Assembly (NCBI GenBank): GCA_945936265.1
Contig: CAMETB010000088.1
Span: 1-6,149, forward strand
DNA: 6,149 bases
Direction of reading: 5' to 3'
From: an uncultured Clostridia bacterium
GTDB taxonomy: Bacteria; Bacillota; Clostridia; Oscillospirales; CAG-272
This document shows positions 1-5,690 of this stretch, piece by piece (within the stretch, counting starts at the first letter, position 1; each line of letters starts with the position of its first letter). The notes under the pieces are model-generated. The model was given only the letters and a program-made list of their open reading frames with translations. It was not told the origin of the DNA and made no database searches. Both the position numbers and the translations under genes were made by a program.

Positions 1-418
1 TGTAGGCCGCACCCGTTCCGAAAACGAAATCGACGTACGGATAGGAGTGTTTAAGTTGTTCTATACGGTGTGACTGCGAGGTCATACATCCGCAAACGCC
101 TATTATAAGGTCGGGGTTTTTTATTTTATTGTGCTTATATCTGCCGATAATCGAAAGCGCTCTCGTTTCGGCGTGCTCCCTTACCGCGCAGGTGTTGACT
201 ATTATTATATCGGCTTTGTTCTCGTCGTAGGTTATCTCGTATCCGAGGCTTTTTAATATACCTCTTATTACCTCGCTGTCCGCCTCGTTCTGCTGGCACC
301 CGAGAGTATATACAAACGCATAAAAACCGTGCCCGACTATCATCTCTCTTACTCTGTCGGCATAGCTTTTTTGCATATCAAGTTCATCCGGACTTACAAA
401 ATTATTTTTCTCGATCAT
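1..418 (-). CDS. miaB: MiaB, tRNA-2-methylthio-N6-dimethylallyladenosine synthase (N-terminal part, 3' end beyond window)
   Basis: This gene is cut by the left window edge, and 139 codons are visible. MiaB is a cytoplasmic radical-SAM enzyme that carries two iron-sulfur clusters and adds a methylthio group to i6A37 of tRNAs reading UNN codons. The visible part is the N-terminal UPF0004/MTTase domain. It shows TLGCQQNEADSE (residues 38-49), NTCAVREHAE (75-84) and GCM (110-112), so Cys41, Cys77 and Cys111 are the three ligands of the auxiliary cluster. FVFGTG follows near 131-136. The NTCAVREHAE plus GCQQNEADSE pattern favours MiaB over the paralogues MtaB and RimO. The radical-SAM CxxxCxxC and TRAM domains would lie outside the window. 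The start at 418 is supported by AAGGA six bases upstream. The gene is divergent from pnuC and has its own promoter. Confidence 0.93.
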   Translation of the reverse strand, partial: MIEKNNFVSPDELDMQKSYADRVREMIVGHGFYAFVYTLGCQQNEADSEVIRGILKSLGYEITYDENKADIIIVNTCAVREHAETRALSIIGRYKHNKIKNPDLIIGVCGCMTSQSHRIEQLKHSYPYVDFVFGTGAAY

Positions 419-448
419 TTCAAATCCTTATATTTCAGTTTCCATATA

Positions 449-477
449 ATTTTATCATAAATTATAAAAATATTCAA
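449..477 (-). promoter_or_regulatory. Predicted sigma-A promoter of miaB
   Basis: On the minus strand, TTGAAT (-35, 472-477) and TAAAAT (-10, 449-454) are separated by exactly 17 bases. TG one base before the -10 gives an extended -10 (TGATAAAAT). Transcription would start near 442, leaving a leader of about 24 nt before the miaB start at 418, which is too short for a riboswitch. The surrounding DNA is very AT-rich, so chance matches are easier here. The position directly before a gene supports the call. Confidence 0.65.
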
Positions 478-510
478 GAGTTTATTTATATAAGTTTTCA
501 TATTTCGCAC

Positions 511-539
511 TTGACTTGTAAACGAAAAAGTGATATACT
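511..539 (+). promoter_or_regulatory. Predicted sigma-A promoter of pnuC, with a short inverted repeat over the -10
   Basis: TTGACT (511-516) and TATACT (534-539) are 17 bases apart, with TG at 531-532 making an extended -10. The expected start of transcription is near 546, about 26 nt before the pnuC start codon. The inverted repeat AAAGT-N5-ACTTT (527-541) overlaps the -10. It could be a repressor site, but five-base arms are weak evidence. No match to a known NAD-related operator was recognised. Confidence 0.75.
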
Positions 540-558
540 TTCAAAAGCATATCTCAAA

Positions 559-565
559 AAGGCGG
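559..565 (+). promoter_or_regulatory. Shine-Dalgarno site that fixes the pnuC start
   Basis: AAGGCGG ends six bases before ATG 572, one mismatch from AAGGAGG. The reading frame is open upstream to a GTG at 530, but that codon lies inside the promoter spacer, upstream of the expected transcription start. ATG 572 is therefore the believable start. Confidence 0.75.
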
Positions 566-571
566 CAAGTT

Positions 572-1264
572 ATGAAAAAGTTAAAGGATTTACTTAATTA
601 TTTTTCAAAAAAAGAGCTTATTTTATGGTTTTGCTCCGTTCTGTTTATAACCGTTTTTTTCTGCATATTCGATAGGGAAAGTTATCTTACTCTCGCCGCC
701 TCTATAGTCGGTGCCACCGCATTGATTTTCAACGCAAAGGGCAATCCCATGGGGCCTTTTCTGCTCATTATATTCTGTATTCTCTACGGAATAATATCGT
801 TCGGCTTTGCCTATTACGGAGAGATGATTACTTTTCTCGGCATGAGCGCACCTATGAGCCTGTTTTCGCTTATCTCGTGGCTTAAAAATCCTTACAGTAA
901 GGGTAAAGTAGAGGTTAGAGTAAACAGACTTAAAAATAAAGAAATAATTTTCATATTCGTTCTCACTTTGTTTATGACGGTCGCATTTTACTTTATTCTT
1001 AAAGCGTTTAACACCGCAAATCTGATTATGAGCACATTGTCAGTCAGTACAAGCTTCTTTGCCGTTTGTCTGACATTTCGCAGGAGTGTGTTTTTCCCGC
1101 TTGCATATGCGGTAAATGACGTTGTCCTCATTATAATGTGGATAATGGCGGCTATTACCGATATATCGTACGTTTCCGTCATCGTTTGCTTTATCGTCTT
1201 TTTGATAAACGATATGAACGGATTTTTCAGCTGGCTCCGTATGCAAAAAAGGCAGGAAAATTAA
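572..1264 (+). CDS. pnuC: PnuC-family nicotinamide riboside transporter
   Basis: This is a 230-residue integral membrane protein with seven or eight hydrophobic segments (roughly 14-32, 38-54, 62-82, 88-102, 124-146, 150-168, 173-192 and 198-217). PnuC proteins carry nicotinamide riboside or a related B3 vitamer across the cytoplasmic membrane, and intracellular phosphorylation then traps it for NAD synthesis. Family signatures are SWLKNPY (102-108), YAVNDVVLIIMW (179-190) and NDMNGFFSW (213-221). The last two resemble the conserved Asn/Asp and Trp positions of the transport core. Length fits the family (about 200-250). No NAD kinase or NadR-like partner lies nearby, so the exact vitamer is inferred from the family. 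The gene appears monocistronic: it has its own promoter and is followed by a terminator. A longer start at 530 was rejected because it overlaps the -10 region. Confidence 0.85.
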   Translation: MKKLKDLLNYFSKKELILWFCSVLFITVFFCIFDRESYLTLAASIVGATALIFNAKGNPMGPFLLIIFCILYGIISFGFAYYGEMITFLGMSAPMSLFSLISWLKNPYSKGKVEVRVNRLKNKEIIFIFVLTLFMTVAFYFILKAFNTANLIMSTLSVSTSFFAVCLTFRRSVFFPLAYAVNDVVLIIMWIMAAITDISYVSVIVCFIVFLINDMNGFFSWLRMQKRQEN

Positions 1265-1288
1265 AGCAAATCTATCACTCTCAAAAGT

Positions 1289-1325
1289 AAAAATCGCAAG
1301 CCGAGCGGTCGGCTTGCGGTTTTTT
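1289..1325. terminator. Bidirectional intrinsic terminator between pnuC and abfA
   Basis: The perfect 10-bp stem CGCAAGCCGA / TCGGCTTGCG (1295-1304 with 1309-1318) has a GCGG loop. Six Ts (1320-1325) follow on the plus strand, and five As (1289-1293) precede it, giving a T-run on the minus strand. It serves pnuC, whose stop is 30 bases upstream, and the converging arabinofuranosidase gene. The stop codon of that gene overlaps the plus-strand T-run. Confidence 0.92.
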
Positions 1326-2769
1326 ATAGTCGGATTGATAAAATTGCGGTTTTCGGCAGGGTGATGGGCTTTTTGGGATCTATGGTTGTTTGTGAAACGG
1401 TGACTGTATCGGGAGATTCAAAAGTATTATGTGCGTGCATATCGTCCGAATACAGAATTGATGCCTCGGCGGTATCTGGCATATCGTTTCCTACGCTCTC
1501 GAGTGAAATTTCAAAGTCTTGATTGCAGGAAAGGTTTGCTATTGTGACAAGCGTCTTTCCTTCCTTGACGGAGGCAGATACGGAAACAGAAGAACTAAAA
1601 TCTTCGTTATCGGTGACAAAGGTTTCTATTGCTTGTGCGCCCTGGTGCTCCTTGTACATATCAAAGACGTGATACGTGGGAGTTACTATGCAGTCTTTTC
1701 CCGAGGTAAGAAAAAGAGAATGAATACAGTTGACGAGTTGAGCAACGTTTGCCATGCGTATTTTATCGCAATTATTATTGAATATATTGAGCGTAAGAGC
1801 AGTTACCGCCGCATCACGCATTGTGCTTTGCTGTTCAAAAAGGTTGCGCCCCTTGCTCGGTCCAGAGCCGTCCGGGTACCAGCAGCCCCATTCGTCAATT
1901 ACAAGTTTTGCGCTATCCTGCATACCGTGTCCGCAGATAATATTCCAGTTCCGCACAATGATTTTTTCTATTTCCGATGCCTGCGAAAGCTGTTTATACC
2001 ATTCTTCGTCGGTGAATTTCAATGGGTCTCCTGCGCTTCCGCAATAATAGTGCATTGCAAATCCTTTAATATGACGCTCCGAATTTACAAGAGTACGCAT
2101 AAGACCGTCGGTCCATGAAAAATCGTCCGCGTTTTCACCGCAGGCAAATAACTCGGTATTCGGAAATACGTTGTACATAATTTCCGAAAATCTACGAAAT
2201 TCATTTCCGTAAAATTCCGGAATCATATTGCCTCCTCCGCCCCAGTTCTCGTTTCCGACGCCCCAGAACGGTATGTTAAATGGCTCGGGGTGTCCGTTTT
2301 TATCACGTTCGAGAGCAAGTGTAGTTGTTCCCCTTTTGGAAAGGCAATAGTCCATCCAATTAAGGATATGTAGTGGCTGAACGCTTGTAAGATTTGCGGC
2401 AAAATAAGCTTTTGCGCCAACAGCCTCGCAAAAATCAATAAATTCGTGCGTGCCGACTTCATTCGGCTCAAAGCGTCCGTCCCATCTTGTCCACCAGTTA
2501 TAGCGCACGGGGCGCTCCTTGCCTATTCCGTCACGCCAGTCATAAGTTTCGGAAAAGCATCCGCCCGGCCAACGCACAACAGGCGCTTTAATATCACGTA
2601 ACTTCTCTATAATTTCTTTTCTGAAGCCTTTTATATTCGGCACGTCGGAGTCTTTGCCTACCCATATGCCGTCATAGATAACGCTGCCCAAATGCTCGGT
2701 AAAATGCCCGTAAATTTCAGGTGCGATAGATCCCACAACCTTTGGATACATAAGATATATTTTTTTCAT
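1324..2769 (-). CDS. abfA: GH51 alpha-L-arabinofuranosidase, intracellular
   Basis: This 481-residue protein is a retaining glycosidase that removes non-reducing alpha-L-arabinofuranosyl groups from arabinan, arabinoxylan or arabinogalactan fragments. The (beta/alpha)8 barrel takes up about residues 15-375. WGVGNENWGGGGN (169-181) carries the acid/base Glu174, and IDEWGCWYPD (291-300) carries the nucleophile Glu293. These sit one residue from Glu175 and Glu294 of the Geobacillus stearothermophilus enzyme. RWPGGCFSETYDWRDGIG (66-83) and NVAQLVNCI (341-349) are further GH51 signatures. The C-terminal part (about 380-481) is the beta-sandwich. There is no signal peptide, so it probably acts in the cytoplasm on imported oligosaccharides. 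The start at 2769 is supported by AAAGGGA six bases upstream. No transporter or other glycosidase accompanies it in the window. The substrate linkage cannot be read from sequence. Confidence 0.93.
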   Translation of the reverse strand: MKKIYLMYPKVVGSIAPEIYGHFTEHLGSVIYDGIWVGKDSDVPNIKGFRKEIIEKLRDIKAPVVRWPGGCFSETYDWRDGIGKERPVRYNWWTRWDGRFEPNEVGTHEFIDFCEAVGAKAYFAANLTSVQPLHILNWMDYCLSKRGTTTLALERDKNGHPEPFNIPFWGVGNENWGGGGNMIPEFYGNEFRRFSEIMYNVFPNTELFACGENADDFSWTDGLMRTLVNSERHIKGFAMHYYCGSAGDPLKFTDEEWYKQLSQASEIEKIIVRNWNIICGHGMQDSAKLVIDEWGCWYPDGSGPSKGRNLFEQQSTMRDAAVTALTLNIFNNNCDKIRMANVAQLVNCIHSLFLTSGKDCIVTPTYHVFDMYKEHQGAQAIETFVTDNEDFSSSVSVSASVKEGKTLVTIANLSCNQDFEISLESVGNDMPDTAEASILYSDDMHAHNTFESPDTVTVSQTTIDPKKPITLPKTAILSIRL

Positions 2770-2922
2770 AATGATTCCCTTTAGCTTATTTATTTGTTTT
2801 TTATGATTTTAGCATAGTTGCTTTTGCATTAACTTTCGGCAAACCATTGCATTGACGGCTCATCGCCCTCGGACAATCTCTAATGGACGTAATCGTGATA
2901 GAAATTTTTAATGCGGTTCGGT
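2770..2922 (-). promoter_or_regulatory. Long 5' leader of abfA, with a possible second promoter
   Basis: If the promoter at 2930-2958 is used, about 150 nt of untranslated leader precede abfA. It holds AATGCAA twice in minus orientation (2847-2853 and 2824-2830, 23 bases apart) and the inverted repeat TTTGC-N11-GCAAA (2823-2843). A possible extended -10, TGCTAAAAT (TAAAAT at 2806-2811), has no good -35 and may be a second start. I see no strong hairpin, terminator or known riboswitch, and no recognisable cre box or AraR site. The leader carries no convincing gene. Confidence 0.4.
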
Positions 2923-3022
2923 TTATTATATTATATATGAGCCGGGGTTAATAGTCAATAGTACACTTGATTTTTTAATTTTCGAATTGAAAATAAATTT
3001 ACCGAAAGATAATCGGTTCGGT
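2914..3022. repeat. Pair of 9-bp direct repeats flanking the abfA promoter, one inside an inverted repeat
   Basis: CGGTTCGGT occurs at 2914-2922 and at 3014-3022, exactly 100 bp apart. The first copy covers the predicted start point of abfA transcription and the second lies near -92. The second copy also ends an inverted repeat, ACCGAA-N10-TTCGGT (3001-3022), with an alternative pairing ACCGA-N7-TCGGT (3001-3017). The placement suggests operator sites for an arabinose-responsive regulator, but no known consensus is matched and coincidence is possible. Confidence 0.4.
2930..2958 (-). promoter_or_regulatory. Predicted sigma-A promoter of abfA
   Basis: On the minus strand, TTGACT (2953-2958) and a perfect TATAAT (2930-2935) are separated by 17 bases. 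Transcription would start near 2922-2924. It lies 72 nt beyond the tRNA terminator, so abfA is probably transcribed independently of the tRNA gene. Confidence 0.7.
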
Positions 3023-3029
3023 GTTTAAT

Positions 3030-3063
3030 AAAAAACAGAGCAAGTGATATAAAACTTGCTCTG
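3030..3063 (-). terminator. Intrinsic terminator of the tRNA-Leu gene
   Basis: The perfect 10-bp stem CAGAGCAAGT / ACTTGCTCTG (3036-3045 with 3054-3063) has an 8-nt loop. Six Ts follow on the minus strand (3030-3035). It starts three bases after the CCA end of the tRNA, so it closes a single-tRNA transcript. Confidence 0.92.
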
Positions 3064-3066
3064 CTA

Positions 3067-3150
3067 TGGTGCGAGAAACGGGACTTGAACCCGTATGGAT
3101 GAACCACACGCCCCTCAAACGTGCGCGTCTGCCAGTTCCGCCACTCTCGC
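3067..3150 (-). tRNA. tRNA-Leu (anticodon GAG), CCA encoded
   Basis: This 84-nt gene folds as a class II tRNA. The acceptor stem is GCGAGAG / TTCTCGC (last pair G-U). The D arm is GCG...CGC with a long loop. The anticodon stem CACGT / GCGTG encloses the loop TTGAGGG, with the anticodon GAG at 3114-3116. A long variable arm (TGG...CCA) is followed by T arm ACGGG / CCCGT with loop TTCAAGT, then A73 and an encoded CCA (3067-3069). The long variable arm and A73 fit leucine. GAG reads CUC and CUU codons. It has its own promoter and terminator. Confidence 0.96.
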
Positions 3151-3185
3151 ATATATTTTTCAAGGCTTTTCAACCTTGCTCAACC

Positions 3186-3214
3186 ATTATACTAAAACTG
3201 CGGCAACTTGTCAA
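3186..3214 (-). promoter_or_regulatory. Consensus promoter of tRNA-Leu
   Basis: On the minus strand, a perfect TTGACA (3209-3214) and a perfect TATAAT (3186-3191) are 17 bases apart. Two A-tracts upstream (3218-3224 and 3228-3232, read as A on the minus strand) look like an UP element. The start point would be near 3179. The roughly 29-nt leader to be removed by RNase P holds a small hairpin, CAAGG-N8-CCTTG (3161-3178). This strength is usual for stable RNA genes. Confidence 0.92.
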
Positions 3215-3266
3215 GACTTTTTTTCGATTTTTACAAAATTATTTTACGCAAGGTAAAAGCAAAACG

Positions 3267-3299
3267 TGCGGGGAGGTGAAAATGCGACACTTCCCCGCA
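3267..3299 (-). terminator. Terminator of the sua5-topoisomerase-small ORF operon
   Basis: A 12-bp stem containing one G-T pair (3267-3278 with 3288-3299) encloses a 9-nt loop. On the minus strand it is followed by an interrupted T-rich stretch (CGTTTTGCTTTT). It starts 21 bases after the stop codon of the small ORF and lies upstream of the tRNA promoter, so it separates the two units. The broken T-run makes it weaker than the other two terminators. Confidence 0.7.
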
Positions 3300-3319
3300 T
3301 ATTTTATGCTCTTACGTTT

Positions 3320-3445
3320 TTAAGCAAGGGTGAGATACACAATAATTGTCGCTATTGCGCCGACGACCATAAGTGCGGCAAGGATTATTGCGAGCAATTG
3401 CGTCATTCTCAATTTTACTTTCTTTTTCTGAGTCTGCTTTCCCAT
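3320..3445 (-). CDS. Small single-span membrane protein (41 aa), unknown function
   Basis: This short gene has 41 codons. The product starts MGKQTQKKKVKLRM and continues as one hydrophobic helix (about residues 17-40), with few charges after residue 13. The lysine-rich N-terminus should stay in the cytoplasm. ATG 3445 comes one base after the topoisomerase stop codon, and AGGAG (3455-3459, nine bases before the ATG) sits inside the end of that gene, so translation is probably coupled. A hairpin terminator follows 21 bases after the stop. Ribosome site, codon-like composition, tight spacing and terminator together argue for a real gene. Small Lys-rich single-helix proteins such as DUF4044 exist in Bacillota, but I cannot assign this one to a family. 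No function is claimed. Confidence 0.72.
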   Translation of the reverse strand: MGKQTQKKKVKLRMTQLLAIILAALMVVGAIATIIVYLTLA

Positions 3446-3446
3446 T

Positions 3447-5690
3447 TTATTTTTCTCCTATTTTCATTTGTTTCGATGATATATCCTTGTCAATTGTCAA
3501 CACTCCCGTTGCTGGAATTTTTAGTTTGCGATACCTTGAATGAGCCTCGGGGTATCTTGCTTCATAATCGGTTAACACCTCGGTTATCTTCTGGTTCTTT
3601 TTAAGGTTCATTGCAAACACGGTTGTTCCTATCGACGTTCTCGTAGTCTTTACCGGGATAAGCGACGGCTTTATTAAAATTGCCTTGGACTCCGAGTTTA
3701 TAATAAGTATCGGGTCGTCGCTCTGTTCATATATTGCGCTGACTATCGGAGATACATCCGAATATGCCTTTTTAAGCTTTTTTCTTGAACCCTGTGTCGC
3801 ATATTGGCTCATCGGCACTCTTACCGCTTTGCCGTTTTCAAATACGAAAATAAGGTTCTGATTCTCATCAAACGACGGATTAACCCTCATTAAAATCGGG
3901 CGCTCGTCCTCGTCGAATCTGAGCTTTTTCGGCACGTAAATTCCGAGTTCCGAAGCCTTTGAAAGTTCAAAATCGGATACTTTGGCAAAATACATCTGAC
4001 ACTTGTTGGTAAGGAACATAAGTTCGTCCTTGTTACTTACCTCAAGTTCGTATAGTAACTCGTCCCCTTCCTTTATTTTATGCTCGGAGTTTCCTCTTAA
4101 GGACTGTTGGGTTATCTTTTTGAAATATCCGTCCTTCGTTAAGAATATCTTTGCCGTAAAATCCTCGATAAGAAGTTCTTTATCAAACTCCTTGACGTCG
4201 TCGGACTGAATAATGAGCGTTTTTCTCGGCTTGGCATATTTCTTCTTTATGTCCATAAGTTGCTTTATGATATACGCTCTCATCTTGATTTCGTCGTCGA
4301 GAATTTCCTTTATGGTGGCAATATCCTTTTTAAGAGTCTCTATAGCGGCAAGACGGTTCATTATATATTCTCTGTTCAGGTAACGGAGTTTTATATCCGC
4401 TATATATTCAGCCTGATCCTTGTCGATGTCAAAGCCTTTCATAAGGTTGGGCACGACCTCTTCGTCCTTTTCGGTTTCTCTTACTATCTTGACCGCTTTG
4501 TCTATATCGAGAAGAATTTTGCCGAGGCCGAGCAGAAGATGGAGTCTTGTATTTTTCTTTTCAAGCTCGAAATTGAATTCTCTCGTAAGGCAATTTGTGC
4601 GGAATCTTATCCACTCAGTCAGTATGTCCTTTATTCCGAGTTGCTTGGGTGCCCCGTCTATTAAGACGTTGAAGTTGCAGGCAAAACTGTCTTCGAGAGG
4701 AGTAAACTTGAACAGTTTTTGCATAAGAGTGTCGGGATTTGTACCTTTTCTTAAATCTATCGTAAGTTTGAAGCCCTTTAAGTCTATCTCGTCGCGGAAG
4801 TCGGTTATCTCCTTGAGTTTTCCCTCTTTAAACATATCGGAGATCTCTTTGAGTATCGCCTCTATCGAGGTTGAGTACGGTATTTCAAGTATCTCTATGC
4901 AGTTCTCCGCCTCATCGTAAACGTACTTTGCGCGGAGCTTTACCGAGCCTTTTCCCGTTTCATAAATCTTTCTCATCTGCTCCCTGTCGTAAACGACGTA
5001 GCCGCCACCCGGAAAATCGGGGGCTTTCAATATATCGAGGAGTTTTTCCGTGTCCGTCCTCGGTGAACGGAGTATCGCTATCGTAGCGTCGCACACCTCG
5101 CCGAGATTGAACGAGCATATTGATGACGCAAGTCCGACGGCAATACCGAGGTTTGCCGACACGAGCACGTTCGGGAAAGTGGTGGGGAGCAACCTCGGCT
5201 CTTTCATAGTACTGTCGTAGTTATCTACCATATCAACGGCATTTTTATCTATTCCCGCAAATATTTCGGCGCAGAACGGATCGAGTTTTGCCTCGGTGTA
5301 TCTTGATGCTGCGAAAGCCATATCGCGGCTATATTGCTTTCCGAAACTCCCTTTGGAGTCTATGAACGGATGAAGAAGCGACTCGTTACCTCTCGTGAGT
5401 CTTACCATCGTTTCGTATATCGACATATCGCCGTGCGGATTGAGTTTCATCGTTTCGCCTACGATATTTGCGCTCTTGGTACGGTGACCCGTCATAAGCC
5501 CCATTTTATACATTGTATAAAGAAGTTTTCTGTGTGCCGGCTTGAAGCCGTCTATTTCGGGTATCGCACGTGAAACCATGACGCTCACCGCATACGGCAT
5601 ATAGTTTGTTTCTATAGTTTCCGTTATCGGTTGGCGCACAGGCTCAGATTCAATATACTTTTCCTTTACTTCCTTTTTGATCTTTGCCAT
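3447..5690 (-). CDS. Type IIA DNA topoisomerase A subunit (ParC/GyrA-like, probable topoisomerase IV subunit A)
   Basis: This 747-residue protein is the DNA breakage-reunion subunit of a gyrase or topoisomerase IV, working with an ATPase B subunit that is not in the window. The catalytic Tyr131 lies in AASRYTEAKL (127-136) after Arg130. GIAVG (182-186) holds the intercalating Ile183. The winged-helix and tower region runs to about 355, and the coiled-coil gate to about 490. The C-terminal part shows four or five beta-pinwheel repeats (starting near 512, 556, 612 and 660, possibly 724). No QRRGGRG-like GyrA box is present, which favours a topoisomerase IV-type decatenase over a gyrase, though this is inference. 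Length is near ParC (about 750-800). In the quinolone region the sequence is HGDMSIYE (86-93), with Met at the usual Ser. The start is fixed by AGGAGG seven bases upstream. Confidence 0.9.
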   Translation of the reverse strand: MAKIKKEVKEKYIESEPVRQPITETIETNYMPYAVSVMVSRAIPEIDGFKPAHRKLLYTMYKMGLMTGHRTKSANIVGETMKLNPHGDMSIYETMVRLTRGNESLLHPFIDSKGSFGKQYSRDMAFAASRYTEAKLDPFCAEIFAGIDKNAVDMVDNYDSTMKEPRLLPTTFPNVLVSANLGIAVGLASSICSFNLGEVCDATIAILRSPRTDTEKLLDILKAPDFPGGGYVVYDREQMRKIYETGKGSVKLRAKYVYDEAENCIEILEIPYSTSIEAILKEISDMFKEGKLKEITDFRDEIDLKGFKLTIDLRKGTNPDTLMQKLFKFTPLEDSFACNFNVLIDGAPKQLGIKDILTEWIRFRTNCLTREFNFELEKKNTRLHLLLGLGKILLDIDKAVKIVRETEKDEEVVPNLMKGFDIDKDQAEYIADIKLRYLNREYIMNRLAAIETLKKDIATIKEILDDEIKMRAYIIKQLMDIKKKYAKPRKTLIIQSDDVKEFDKELLIEDFTAKIFLTKDGYFKKITQQSLRGNSEHKIKEGDELLYELEVSNKDELMFLTNKCQMYFAKVSDFELSKASELGIYVPKKLRFDEDERPILMRVNPSFDENQNLIFVFENGKAVRVPMSQYATQGSRKKLKKAYSDVSPIVSAIYEQSDDPILIINSESKAILIKPSLIPVKTTRTSIGTTVFAMNLKKNQKITEVLTDYEARYPEAHSRYRKLKIPATGVLTIDKDISSKQMKIGEK

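Noticed and set aside
530..571. Fourteen extra N-terminal codons for pnuC beginning at GTG 530
   Set aside because: The codons lie over the -10 box and upstream of the expected transcription start. ATG 572 has a good ribosome site and the extra residues do not look like part of the family.
419..571. NAD or other riboswitch before pnuC or miaB
   Set aside because: Both predicted leaders are under 30 nt and no structured conserved segment is visible.
1519..2118. Long plus-strand open frames opposite abfA (also 1754-2047)
   Set aside because: They are antisense shadows of a clear GH51 gene with intact catalytic motifs. They have no ribosome site and resemble no known family.
3067..3150. tRNA gene as an integration site for a mobile element
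   Set aside because: I looked for a second copy of the tRNA 3' end and for an integrase and saw neither in the window.
2955..3323. Short open frames over the tRNA gene on both strands
   Set aside because: They run through a complete tRNA and its promoter and terminator, and their translation simply reflects tRNA sequence.
3266..3604. Plus-strand open frame of 112 codons across the operon terminator
   Set aside because: It starts in the terminator hairpin and is antisense to the small membrane protein and the end of the topoisomerase gene. The GGGGAGGTG before an ATG there is part of the hairpin stem.
3737..3792. GyrA box in the topoisomerase C-terminal domain (QGSRKKLKKAY, residues 633-643)
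   Set aside because: It begins with Gln and is basic, but it lacks the QRRGGRG pattern, so it does not support calling the protein a gyrase.
4260..4920. Plus-strand open frames opposite the topoisomerase gene (also at 4003, 4871 and 5334)
   Set aside because: They are shadows of the conserved topoisomerase frame and have low-complexity Ser/Phe-rich translations.
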